From Peptococcaceae bacterium BRH_c23 (GTDB taxonomy: Bacteria; Bacillota_B; Desulfitobacteriia; Desulfitobacteriales; Desulfitobacteriaceae), in assembly GCA_000961805.1 (NCBI GenBank), contig LADV01000303.1:1-9386 (forward strand): DNA of 9,386 nt. The letters are read 5' to 3'. How positions within the stretch are numbered: the first letter of the stretch is position 1; each line of letters opens with the position of its first letter. Positions 1 through 6,359 of this stretch are shown here, piece by piece. A program made the translations under genes and the position numbers. A model generated the notes under the pieces. It did no database searches, was not told the origin of the DNA, and was given only the letters and a program-made list of their open reading frames with translations.

Positions 1-87
1 TCAAGAGTTGTCGTATGAGAAATTGAACTTGAATGCTATACGGTCTAAATTTTGCGCTAGCCATTTATTGATAAGGGGGGTGCATCC
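1..87 (+). other. Upstream edge, no gene assigned; DctQ ribosome binding site
   Basis: Two forward frames close almost at once (TGA at 16-18 and at 24-26). The third stays open from base 2 to a TAG at 110-112. Any of the three could be the tail of an upstream gene, but about 30 residues are too few to recognise one. A purine-rich ribosome binding site (AAGGGGGG, 73-80) lies 7 bases before the TTG start of the next gene. I see no convincing promoter, so the TRAP operon may begin further upstream. Confidence 0.4.
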
Positions 88-558
88 TTGTTGCGGTTTT
101 TTAGGGTATTAGACAGATGTTTAGATTTTTTTGCCGAATGTGTGACCATACTCATGTGCGGCACAATATTATTTGGTGTTGCATCGCGGTATATTTTTAG
201 GTTTTCTACCTACGGTCTTGATGAAATAGTACGGTTTTCTTTGATTTGGATGACATTTTTGGGTGCTGTTCTTGCGACGCGTGACCGAAAAGAGATAGCT
301 ATTGATGTTTTGAGTAGCCACCTTCCATTAATAGGGAAACGAATAGTAAAGGGAATCAGCGATCTTTTAACCTTGTTTCTTTTAGTTTTTTTAGCAGGTT
401 ATGGCTGGAAGATGACCGTTTTTCAGCATACAATTTTAACTTCAGACTTACAGCTGCCGGGCAGTGTGATGTATATTGTTGTCCCTGGAAGTGCCATATT
501 AATGGGTTTATACTTGTTTGTGCGAAGAATTAGGGAAAGAGCACCCAAAGAAGTTTAG
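88..558 (+). CDS. dctQ: TRAP transporter small membrane subunit (DctQ family)
   Basis: This 156-residue protein is the small integral membrane subunit of a tripartite ATP-independent periplasmic (TRAP) transporter. It bridges the substrate-binding protein and the large permease in the cytoplasmic membrane. Four hydrophobic segments are visible, at roughly residues 17-36, 48-64, 92-107 and 126-145, which is the family layout. The second carries the typical conserved pattern: Glu46, Arg49, Trp54, a Phe-Leu-Gly-Ala run, then Arg65 and a charged stretch before Ile-Asp-Val. Length is normal for the family. Translation probably starts at TTG 88, 7 bases after AAGGGGGG; TTG 91 is a possible alternative. 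The stop codon lies 12 bases before the dctM start, so the two are cotranscribed. Family assignment is firm; the substrate is unknown. Confidence 0.92.
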   Translation: MLRFFRVLDRCLDFFAECVTILMCGTILFGVASRYIFRFSTYGLDEIVRFSLIWMTFLGAVLATRDRKEIAIDVLSSHLPLIGKRIVKGISDLLTLFLLVFLAGYGWKMTVFQHTILTSDLQLPGSVMYIVVPGSAILMGLYLFVRRIRERAPKEV

Positions 559-570
559 GAGGGGACATAG

Positions 571-1851
571 GTGGCGATAGTTATTATTATTCTCCTGCTC
601 GGGCTGATCGTAATAGAAGTTCCCATAGGTATTTCGATGGGACTGTCTGCTGTTTTATATTTTCTACTTTCTGGATTACCCATGGAAGTTATAATCCAAA
701 AAGCGGTGGGTGGAGTCAATAGCTTTGAATTGACTGCAATACCCATGTTTATGCTTGCTGGAGAGCTAATGAGTTCAGGAGGTGTGAGCCGGCGTTTAGT
801 TAAGTTTACCACCAGCCTAGTAGGCCATTTCAAGGGTGGCTTTGGAAATGCCACTGTACTCACATGTATGATTTTTGGAGGAGCTACAGGCTCAACTATG
901 GCTGAAATCGCTGCAGTTGGTCCATTAACCATTCCAGGTATGGTTAAACAAGGCTACAAGAGGGAATTTGCAGCGGCAATTGTAGGGGTTGCTTCAGAAC
1001 TTGGGCCGATTATCCCGCCCAGTATTCAGTTTATTATTGTAGCGTCCTTGGCTCAACTGTCGGTGGGAAAGCTGCTATTATCAGGACTCATTCCAGGCAT
1101 TCTGATCGGACTTCTGTTGATGGTAGTTGTTTATATCATATCGAGAATCAAAGGTTATCCTACAGAAAGGATGCCGAGAGCATCTCTCAAAACGGTTATA
1201 AAGGATACAAAAGAGAGTTTTTTCGCCATATTAATGCCGGTCGTTTTAATCGGCGGCATGGTGTCTGGTATTTTTACTCCTACTGAATCTGCAGGAATAG
1301 GAGTTTTATATGCATTGATAGTCAGTACTCTAATATATAAAGAGTTATCACTAAAAGACATCTATCAAGCCTGTGTCAAGACAGTAGTATCGGCAGGTAC
1401 GATCATGTTCATTATTGCGATGGCTAATCTCTATGCTTACATGTTGACAAGAGAGCAGATTGGTCAGTCGGTAGCTCAGGCAATTGGCAGTATAGGAGCT
1501 TCGCCGAGTATAACTCTTCTTTTGGTAGTTGTATGTATGATTCCAGTTGGAATGGTATTATCTTCGACGCCTGCCTTAATGCTTTTAGTGCCTATTTTGG
1601 TTCCCTTTTCCAAGACCCTGAATATGGATCCGATAATGTTCTTTGCTGTCGTGACTATGTCTTCTCTTATCGGTTCATTGACTCCGCCAGTTGCATTATC
1701 ACTATATTTGACCAGCCAAATTGCAGAAACAAAACCCGAAAAGACTTTCATCCAGATGATTCCACTTATTTCGGTGATATATGTTGTCCTTGTCGCGTGT
1801 AGTTTTATACCTAGCATGACTACTTGGATACCTAATATGGTTTATAAATAA
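571..1851 (+). CDS. dctM: TRAP transporter large permease subunit (DctM family)
   Basis: At 426 residues this is a full-length large TRAP permease, the subunit that couples solute uptake to an ion gradient (usually Na+). It is hydrophobic throughout, with about a dozen predicted membrane segments. Family hallmarks are visible in order: the Met-Leu-Ala-Gly-Glu segment with Ser-Gly-Gly (60-71), the Gly-Gly-Ala-Thr-Gly-Ser run (103-108), GPIIPPS (145-151), FTPTESAG (235-242), and near the C-terminus a Gly-Ser-Leu-Thr-Pro-Pro-Val motif in the second half of the inverted repeat. The start is GTG 571, preceded at 6 bases by AGGAGGGG (557-564), which overlaps the end of dctQ. It sits between dctQ and dctP as the middle gene of a three-gene operon. 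No damage is visible. Confidence 0.95.
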   Translation: MAIVIIILLLGLIVIEVPIGISMGLSAVLYFLLSGLPMEVIIQKAVGGVNSFELTAIPMFMLAGELMSSGGVSRRLVKFTTSLVGHFKGGFGNATVLTCMIFGGATGSTMAEIAAVGPLTIPGMVKQGYKREFAAAIVGVASELGPIIPPSIQFIIVASLAQLSVGKLLLSGLIPGILIGLLLMVVVYIISRIKGYPTERMPRASLKTVIKDTKESFFAILMPVVLIGGMVSGIFTPTESAGIGVLYALIVSTLIYKELSLKDIYQACVKTVVSAGTIMFIIAMANLYAYMLTREQIGQSVAQAIGSIGASPSITLLLVVVCMIPVGMVLSSTPALMLLVPILVPFSKTLNMDPIMFFAVVTMSSLIGSLTPPVALSLYLTSQIAETKPEKTFIQMIPLISVIYVVLVACSFIPSMTTWIPNMVYK

Positions 1852-1965
1852 ACCATAAAAATTAAACCCCAAAAAATTTATGAAAGGAATGATTATTGAG
1901 AAAATTAAAAAAGACGGGCTGTCAATTGTACTTTAAGAAAATCAAAAATAAAGGGAGGAAACCAA

Positions 1966-2988
1966 ATGAAAAAATTATTTGTTATTTTGCTCAGCTTTTC
2001 TTTACTTGTATTAACAGGTTGTAGCAGCTCCGCTGATAATAAAAGCAACACCAGTGGAACTTCAAGTGCTTCGGACGGGAAGGTATATACTTTAAAACTA
2101 GGTAATAATAATAGCTCCCAAAGTATAACTAATGCTGCCTTCTTAAATTATGCTAAAGCGGTGGAGAAACAAACCAATGGGAGGCTGAAAATTGACGTAT
2201 ATCCTGGTAATCAATTGGGAACTAACGAAGAAATGGTCCAAGAGGTATCTTTAGGGTCATTGGACATGGTTTCAGTGGGAGTATCCTTGATTGGCAGTGT
2301 AGGCATTGATGAAGCAAACGTCATGAAAGTACCGTTTTTATTCGATAATGTCGGTCAAGTTAAAAAATTTATTAATGAACAAGACGGGAAAATTATTTAC
2401 GATAAAGCAGCATCCAAAAACATTAAATTATTGACAACTTCTATAGAGAGGATGCCTCGTGAGATGATGTCAAAAACACCTATTTTAACACCGGAGGATT
2501 TAAAGGGTAAATTGGTTAGAGGCGGTGATGCGGCAACGAATCAGGCACTAAAAGTACTCAAGGCGGTACCAACATCAGTCGCTTTAAAAGAAGCATATAC
2601 AGCTTTTCAACAAGGTGTCGTAGATGTGGTTGAGCTACCCATGGATTACCTTTATGATTTATCTCTTTATGAAGTCGGCAAAAACGTTGCCTTGACAAAC
2701 CATATTTATGATGTTCAACTTTTAGCTATGTCGTCAAAGAGTTTAGCCAATTTGCCACAGGATTTGCAAAAAGCTCTTACAGATAACATTGCTAGTTTAG
2801 TTGAGGAAAATAACTCAAAAATGAAGTCTTCATATGATGATTATGTCAATAAACTTAAAGATAAAGGTGTTAAGTTCAACGAGATAGACCGAAGTAAATT
2901 TAAGGCAATAGTTATGCAAGCTTATCCGGAATTAGAAAAACAATGGCCTTCGATCAAGCCAATATTGGAAAAACTATTAAAAAAATAA
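1966..2988 (+). CDS. dctP: TRAP transporter substrate-binding lipoprotein (DctP family)
   Basis: This 340-residue protein is the extracytoplasmic solute receptor that captures the substrate and delivers it to DctQ/DctM. The N-terminus is a lipoprotein signal: Lys2-Lys3, a hydrophobic core, and the lipobox LTGC with Cys19 as the lipidated residue. A Ser/Asn-rich linker (20-38) follows, as expected for a Gram-positive anchored receptor. The binding-protein fold shows the usual landmarks: YPGNQLGTNEEMVQEV near 79-94, 'KVPFLF' at 121-126, 'LTPEDLKGKLVRGG' at 174-187, and 'AYTAFQQGVVDVVELP' at 210-225. Arg185 aligns by position with the conserved arginine that binds the substrate carboxylate in TRAP receptors, so an organic acid ligand is likely but unproven. 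GGGAGG at 1953-1958 lies 7 bases before the ATG. The 114-bp gap after dctM may favour extra receptor synthesis. Confidence 0.94.
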   Translation: MKKLFVILLSFSLLVLTGCSSSADNKSNTSGTSSASDGKVYTLKLGNNNSSQSITNAAFLNYAKAVEKQTNGRLKIDVYPGNQLGTNEEMVQEVSLGSLDMVSVGVSLIGSVGIDEANVMKVPFLFDNVGQVKKFINEQDGKIIYDKAASKNIKLLTTSIERMPREMMSKTPILTPEDLKGKLVRGGDAATNQALKVLKAVPTSVALKEAYTAFQQGVVDVVELPMDYLYDLSLYEVGKNVALTNHIYDVQLLAMSSKSLANLPQDLQKALTDNIASLVEENNSKMKSSYDDYVNKLKDKGVKFNEIDRSKFKAIVMQAYPELEKQWPSIKPILEKLLKK

Positions 2989-3041
2989 GGACATTGGATA
3001 GAAATATGGGGCACTTTAACTTAAATTGCTAGAAACATGAA

Positions 3042-3128
3042 CTAACCACAATACGTAACCTGACTGGTTAGCCCGTTCGGAGGGTGTCAGGGCAGTCACT
3101 ATCTCAGGTGGTGAAGCCTTGACACCCT
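3042..3128 (+). repeat. Two inverted repeats forming a structured intergenic element
   Basis: Two inverted repeats lie between dctP and the methyltransferase remnant. The first has 7-base arms, CTAACCA (3042-3048) and TGGTTAG (3065-3071). The second is a strong composite hairpin. An outer 13-bp stem pairs 3081-3093 (AGGGTGTCAGGGC) with 3116-3128 (GCCTTGACACCCT), with one G-T wobble. After a small bulge, an inner 6-bp stem pairs 3096-3101 with 3109-3114 around a 7-base loop. No T-run follows, so it is not a standard Rho-independent terminator. I do not recognise it as a known riboswitch. It could be a dispersed palindromic repeat, a processed RNA end protecting the TRAP mRNA, or a leader element of the downstream gene. 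Confidence 0.6.
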
Positions 3129-3207
3129 GTTCCAATTCAGAGTTTAATTTAGAACCATTTTGTCGCGTTGTGTTCCTAAAATATCCACTTTTATAAGGAG
3201 TGTTTGT

Positions 3208-3564
3208 ATGTTGCTCATTGGTGAATTAATTAATACGAGCCGCAAGGCGATTCTGGCGGCTATGGAAGCTCAGGACAGCACATATATTGCTGACATTGTC
3301 AAAAAGCAGGACGAAGCAGATGCCGATTATATTGATGTCAATTGTGGCAGCATCATCGGCAAAGAAGTAGAGAGTATGGAATGGCTCATTAATGTTGTTC
3401 AAAGTGTAACAAGAAAGCCACTTTGTATTGACAGCCCAAATCCCAATGCTATAAAAGCTGGTTTGGCTTTAGTGAAAAACGGACAACCCATGATTAATTC
3501 GATTTCGGCAGAAAGTGAACGATTTGCAGCAGTTCTACCTAGTGTACTTTCACCACCAAGTTAA
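3208..3564 (+). pseudogene. Truncated methyltetrahydrofolate/corrinoid methyltransferase (MtgA-like), N-terminal part only
   Basis: The 118 codons match the start of a pterin-binding methyltransferase of the dihydropteroate-synthase fold. These enzymes move a methyl group between a corrinoid protein and tetrahydrofolate, for example in glycine betaine demethylation (MtgA family). Visible pterin-barrel motifs are IGELIN (4-9), DVNCG (43-47), CIDSPNP (73-79) and MINSIS (95-100). The family is usually about 260 residues or more. Here the match stops at 'AVLPSVL' (108-114), and the frame ends four residues later in unrelated Ser-Pro-Pro-Ser. The start is ATG 3208, 7 bases after AAGGAG (3195-3200); an upstream in-frame ATG at 3160 has no such site. 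More than half of the barrel is missing, so it is almost surely inactive. The end lies 20 bases before the PFOR terminator, which suggests a deletion or rearrangement joint near 3550. Confidence 0.82.
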
Positions 3565-3583
3565 TCGCCATGCGTGACGCACT

Positions 3584-3612
3584 AAAAAAAGGAGCAGGTT
3601 TAACCTGCTCCT
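3584..3612 (-). terminator. Rho-independent terminator for the minus-strand PFOR gene
   Basis: The arms AGGAGCAGGTT (3590-3600) and AACCTGCTCCT (3602-3612) are perfect complements with almost no loop. Read on the minus strand, the stem is followed directly by seven T residues (plus-strand A-run 3584-3590), the classic intrinsic terminator arrangement. It lies about 50 bp beyond the PFOR stop codon. On the plus strand no T-run follows, so it should work mainly leftwards. Confidence 0.88.
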
Positions 3613-3633
3613 CAGATCTAATGATGTTATAGT

Positions 3634-3651
3634 GGCAATTCATGAATTGCC
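3634..3651. repeat. 18-bp perfect palindrome downstream of the PFOR gene
   Basis: GGCAATTCATGAATTGCC is a perfect 18-bp palindrome, located between the PFOR stop and its terminator. A second small inverted repeat, GCCC-TTAC-GGGC (3649-3660), overlaps its right edge. It may be a protein-binding dyad, an mRNA 3'-end stability hairpin, or a scar left by a rearrangement. The sequence alone does not decide between these. Confidence 0.6.
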
Positions 3652-3661
3652 CTTACGGGCC

Positions 3662-5212
3662 TTAGTTCCACTTTTGATCAGCTAGACGTTTGTAAGAATC
3701 ATAGCGGACCTTGGCATATTTTTCAGCACCTTCATAGAGTTCTTCTGCACTTTCAGGGAAAATATTCAGCAAGGAAGAGTAACGAACTTCGCCCATGATG
3801 AATTCACGGAATGACATAGTTGGCTCTTTAGAATCTAGGCTAAATGGATTCTTGCCTTCCTCGATCAGATCTGGGTTAAAGTGATAGAGATGCCAGTAAC
3901 CGGAATCAACTGCTTTCTTCGACTCTTGTAAACTCATGGTCATACCTGCCTCCAGGCCATGGCTGATACAGGGCGAGTAAGCAATAATCAACGAAGGTCC
4001 TTTATAAGCTTCGGCTTCCTTAATCACCTTAATCGTTTGAGCCATGTTAGCACCCAAAGCAATTTGCGCGACATAAACATATCCATAACTCATAGCCATC
4101 ATGCCTAGGTCTTTCTTCCGAATCTTCTTACCCGCTGCAGCGAATTTGGCTACAGCTGCTCTAGGAGTCGACTTGGAAGACTGTCCTCCAGTATTGGAGT
4201 AAACCTCGGTATCCATGACAAAAATATTCACATCGTCACCGGAAGCTAAGACGTGGTCTAATCCGCCAAATCCGATATCATAAGCCCAACCGTCTCCACC
4301 GAGGATCCACTGAGACTTTTTAATCAGATTATCTTTTAAAGCAATAATTTCTGCGAGGACTTTGTTATCCCCGACGTATCCTTTAAGTCCAGCAAGGACC
4401 TTAGCTGTCGCTGCTTTAGAAGCGTCAGCATCATCCCAACCCGTAAGCCACTCTTGGAAAGCTTCCTTCAGCTCAGCACTAATCTCCATCTCCAACGCTT
4501 GATTCAGCAAATCAACGAGTTTTTCACGGAGTTGATGAACTCCCAAGTACATTCCATAGCCGAACTCTGCGGTGTCTTCAAATAAGGAATTAGCCCAACT
4601 CGGTCCTTTACCTTCTTGGTTAGTGGTATAGGGAACTGCTGGAGCACTGCCTCCCCAGATAGAGCTACAGCCAGTCGCATTGGCAATCATCATACGGTCG
4701 CCATAAAGTTGAGTGATCAGTTTGATATAAGGTGTTTCACCGCACCCTGGGCAGGCACCGTTGAACTCTAGTAACGGTTGAGAAAACTGGCTACCTTTAA
4801 CTGTATTCACGTCAAAAAGTTTGCTCTTGTTTGTGAGGGTCATCGCAAACTCCCAGTTCACGGCTTGTTGTTCCATTTGTTCCGCTGCTGGTTTCATGAT
4901 CAGAGCTTTACCTTTAGCTGGACAAACTTCAGCACAGTTCCCACATCCAGTGCAATCTAACGTACTCACCTGAACACGGAATTGCAGACCTTCAGCCCCT
5001 TTACCGGCCGCTCTCTTGGTTGCGAAAGTTTCCAGAATGTTTTTCTCCTTTTTGTTTAGCTTCTCATCTACCAGCTTTTCCCGAAGTTTCTTGATCTTGA
5101 AGTGAGCATTAGCATAATAATTTTCTAATTTCTCGGCCTCGTTCATTAAGAACGGGCGAATCGCCGCGTGTGCGGCCGCTTCGTTGCCATCCATAGTTTT
5201 CACTTTAGCCAT
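3662..5212 (-). pseudogene. nifJ: Pyruvate:ferredoxin oxidoreductase with large in-frame internal deletion
   Basis: PFOR normally is a ~1170-residue enzyme that oxidises pyruvate to acetyl-CoA and reduces ferredoxin. Only 516 residues remain. Residues 1-17 are the true PFOR N-terminus (MAKVKTMDGNEAAAHAA). They run directly into 'IRPFLMNEAEK', which in complete enzymes follows the first 4Fe-4S motif of the ferredoxin-like domain. Missing are the pyruvate-binding N-terminal domains, the CoA-side domains and that first cluster motif. Retained are the second cluster motif CTGCGNCAEVCP (87-98); the proximal-cluster cysteines Cys154, Cys157, Cys182 and Cys415; and the thiamine-diphosphate/Mg motif from GDGWAYD (306-312) to Asn340. 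A charged, helix-like segment of about 28 extra residues follows the joint. The start is ATG 5212, 9 bases after GGGAGG (5222-5227); an ATG at 5221 touches that site and is rejected. The frame is intact, so a beta-subunit-like protein could be made, but it cannot be a complete PFOR alone. Confidence 0.88.
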
Positions 5213-5264
5213 TATTCGCATCCTCCCAGTATGTGATGTAAGAAATCTAACTTCAAGGCTTTTT

Positions 5265-5280
5265 GGAGGGTGTACCCTCC
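5265..5280 (-). promoter_or_regulatory. Leader hairpin of PFOR mRNA, possible Shine-Dalgarno competitor
   Basis: On the minus strand GGAGGG-TACA-CCCTCC forms a tight 6-bp G/C stem about 40 bases before the PFOR ribosome binding site. Its second arm contains CCTCC, which is also complementary to the GGAGG in the Shine-Dalgarno site at 5222-5227. The arm can therefore pair either within the hairpin or with the ribosome binding site. That is seen in the sequence; a regulatory role is inference. Confidence 0.45.
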
Positions 5281-5369
5281 TTGCTATCCCCTAAGTCCAA
5301 AAAATAATAATACTACTATGTGAAAGTTTTTAATAGTCTGAAAGATAACTACAAAAAAATATAATTCTA

Positions 5370-5398
5370 CCTATAATTAAAATGTCGCCGTTTGTTAA
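5370..5398 (-). promoter_or_regulatory. Possible sigma-A promoter for the PFOR gene
   Basis: Read on the minus strand, TTAACA (5393-5398) and TATAGG (5370-5375) are separated by 17 bases. They match the -35 and -10 consensus at 5 and 4 of 6 positions. Transcription would run through the 5265-5280 hairpin into the PFOR start. The surroundings are AT-rich, so chance matches are common here. Confidence 0.35.
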
Positions 5399-5642
5399 GG
5401 AACTATTTCACATATGGTCCAAATGGTTTCCCTTTAGACTGAAGTATACCCCTTAATTGTTTCATTCGTCTATAATTTATAGTCATGTATCTTGAATACA
5501 ATTCCTCAAGACCTAAACAGTACCCAATTAACACCTATTAGATCCCCACTAATTTGGAGCACAGTTAAGGCTAAAACGCCGGGAAACCCAAAAGACCAAC
5601 CATTATGCAAATGAAACCATTAAAGAATTTACTTAAGGACTA

Positions 5643-5671
5643 TTGACGAGTATGAATTCGCATTGTATACT
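5643..5671 (+). promoter_or_regulatory. Near-consensus sigma-A promoter
   Basis: TTGACG (5643-5648) and TATACT (5666-5671) each match 5 of 6 consensus bases and are separated by exactly 17 bp. This is the best promoter match I found in the window. Transcription should start near 5678, giving a leader of about 200 nt before the MpsC-family gene. It lies across the first codons of the zinc-ribbon reading frame, so a transcript from here would not include that frame's first ATG. Confidence 0.65.
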
Positions 5672-5807
5672 TACTGAATTAATAGTGAGTAGTTATGAGA
5701 AGCATAATGAACACAATACTCCTATGAGAGTTGAAATACAATGTCATAATTGCGGAATTACACTTTTAGCGAACTCTTCATTCTGTAGTGAGTTCGAAAT
5801 AGGCTAA
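5652..5807 (+). pseudogene. Short damaged zinc-ribbon reading frame
   Basis: A 51-codon frame contains a zinc-ribbon-like pattern: Cys31-His-Asn-Cys34-Gly, nine residues, then Phe44-Cys45. Normal zinc ribbons end in Cys-x-x-Cys-Gly; here the expected fourth ligand is Phe48 and the following Gly is Glu49, so one metal ligand is missing. There is no good ribosome binding site before ATG 5652, and the strong promoter at 5643-5671 overlaps the start. An internal ATG at 5724 also lacks a clear site. I read it as a remnant of a larger protein, or a chance frame with a suggestive motif, now serving as leader for the next gene. Confidence 0.35.
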
Positions 5808-5877
5808 ATAGTTTAATAATCGTCATGTACTTATAGCTTTACTTTATTTGAAAAGTAATTTATTAAGGAGGATAGAA

Positions 5878-6249
5878 ATGGATACTCCAAAATATACAAA
5901 AGGTCAAATCGAGGCACAAATAAGTGAAGCTGTAAGTAAGTTTGAGAAGGAGTATATGGGGCGTGGTCCTAAGGACATCAAAACAAAGATAATCCAAAAC
6001 CACATATTGATAATTATTGATGGGTTTTTGAGTCAGTCTGAACAAAGGCTTGCTGAAAACAACCAAGGTATAAAACTAATTAAAGATATGAGGACGGCTT
6101 TGTTTGAAAATGCTAGAAATCACTTGGAAGAACTAATAAATGATATAGTTAATATTAAAGTTGTCAGTATGCACTCTGACGTAAGCACAAAGACTGGGGA
6201 AAAAGTAATTGTTCTAACAGTTGGTTGTGATATTGAGGAAAGAATATAA
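5878..6249 (+). CDS. MpsC/DUF2294 family protein
   Basis: This 123-residue protein matches the DUF2294 family, also named for MpsC of the staphylococcal MpsABC membrane-potential system, where the partners MpsA and MpsB form a cation/bicarbonate transporter. Family landmarks are the 'FEKEYMGRGPKDIKTKI' block (22-38), the hydrophobic strand at 43-49, and the C-terminal 'HSDVSTKTGEKVIVLTV' block (99-115). There is no signal peptide or membrane segment, so it is probably cytoplasmic. The start is ATG 5878, with TAAGGAGG (5864-5871) 6 bases ahead; an ATG at 5848 is in frame but lacks a site. No mpsA or mpsB gene lies nearby, so it is an orphan here. Many Clostridia and Bacilli carry such orphans, and their biochemical role is not established. 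The gene is probably monocistronic, between the 5643 promoter and the 6307 terminator. Confidence 0.85.
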   Translation: MDTPKYTKGQIEAQISEAVSKFEKEYMGRGPKDIKTKIIQNHILIIIDGFLSQSEQRLAENNQGIKLIKDMRTALFENARNHLEELINDIVNIKVVSMHSDVSTKTGEKVIVLTVGCDIEERI

Positions 6250-6306
6250 TCCAAAATAATATTTTGGTTGACCAAGCGAAGGGTATGAAATACTTGTTGC
6301 AGTGTA

Positions 6307-6359
6307 GGCCAATATTTATAAACTTGATTAATCAAGTTTATAAATATTGGCCTTTTTTT
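6307..6359 (+). terminator. 46-nt perfect-palindrome Rho-independent terminator
   Basis: Positions 6307-6352 are a perfect palindrome, with arms starting GGCCAATATT and meeting at GATTAATC, followed by seven T residues (6353-6359). On the plus strand this is a strong intrinsic terminator ending the MpsC-family transcript 58 bp after its stop. No T-run follows on the minus strand. Two small hairpins, CCAAAA-TAATA-TTTTGG (6251-6267) and TTGGT-TG-ACCAA (6264-6275), lie just before it and share bases. Only 30 bp separate the T-run from the purE start, so it could also act as an attenuator for purEC. Confidence 0.9.

Larger units (their letters stand above)
5222..5642. other. Intergenic region upstream of PFOR with no recognisable gene
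   Basis: About 420 bp of AT-rich sequence with stops in all six frames. It contains the PFOR leader hairpin and possible promoter listed separately. The only reading frame with a start that I noted is a 13-codon one near 5602-5643, which has no support. I looked for transposase fragments, tRNA-like folds and riboswitch cores and saw none that I could defend. The stretch 5530-5600, with a GCCGGGAAACCC run, is more G/C-rich than its surroundings but unassigned. Confidence 0.5.

Noticed and set aside
555..1817. Long antisense frames opposite dctM
   Set aside because: They lie entirely within a well-supported permease gene, have no ribosome binding sites or family motifs, and are shadows of its codon bias.
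1880..1936. 18-codon frame between dctM and dctP
   Set aside because: No ribosome binding site, no recognisable sequence, and low-complexity Lys/Ile content; probably chance in an AT-rich spacer.
3060..3135. tRNA-like or integron attC-like element
   Set aside because: No T-loop GGTTCGAATCC, anticodon arm or acceptor stem is present, and the arms do not fit the attC R-box consensus.
3160..3207. Upstream start (ATG 3160) for the methyltransferase remnant
   Set aside because: ATG 3208 has AAGGAG at the right distance, and the family motif IGELIN begins almost at once after it; the extra 16 residues match nothing.
4520..5095. Repeated peptide LREKLVD at two places in the PFOR remnant
   Set aside because: The two copies use different codons and sit in Lys/Leu-rich helices; coincidence is more likely than a duplication.
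5213..5221. PFOR start at ATG 5221 (Met-Arg-Ile-Met)
   Set aside because: This ATG directly abuts the Shine-Dalgarno site; the second ATG at 5212 is 9 bases away and gives the family N-terminus MAKVKTMDGNEA.
5520..5620. Possible riboswitch (GCCGGGAAACCC region)
   Set aside because: The run recalls a cyclic di-GMP-I type core, but the flanking helices and the tetraloop-receptor pattern are absent and no gene start is close by.
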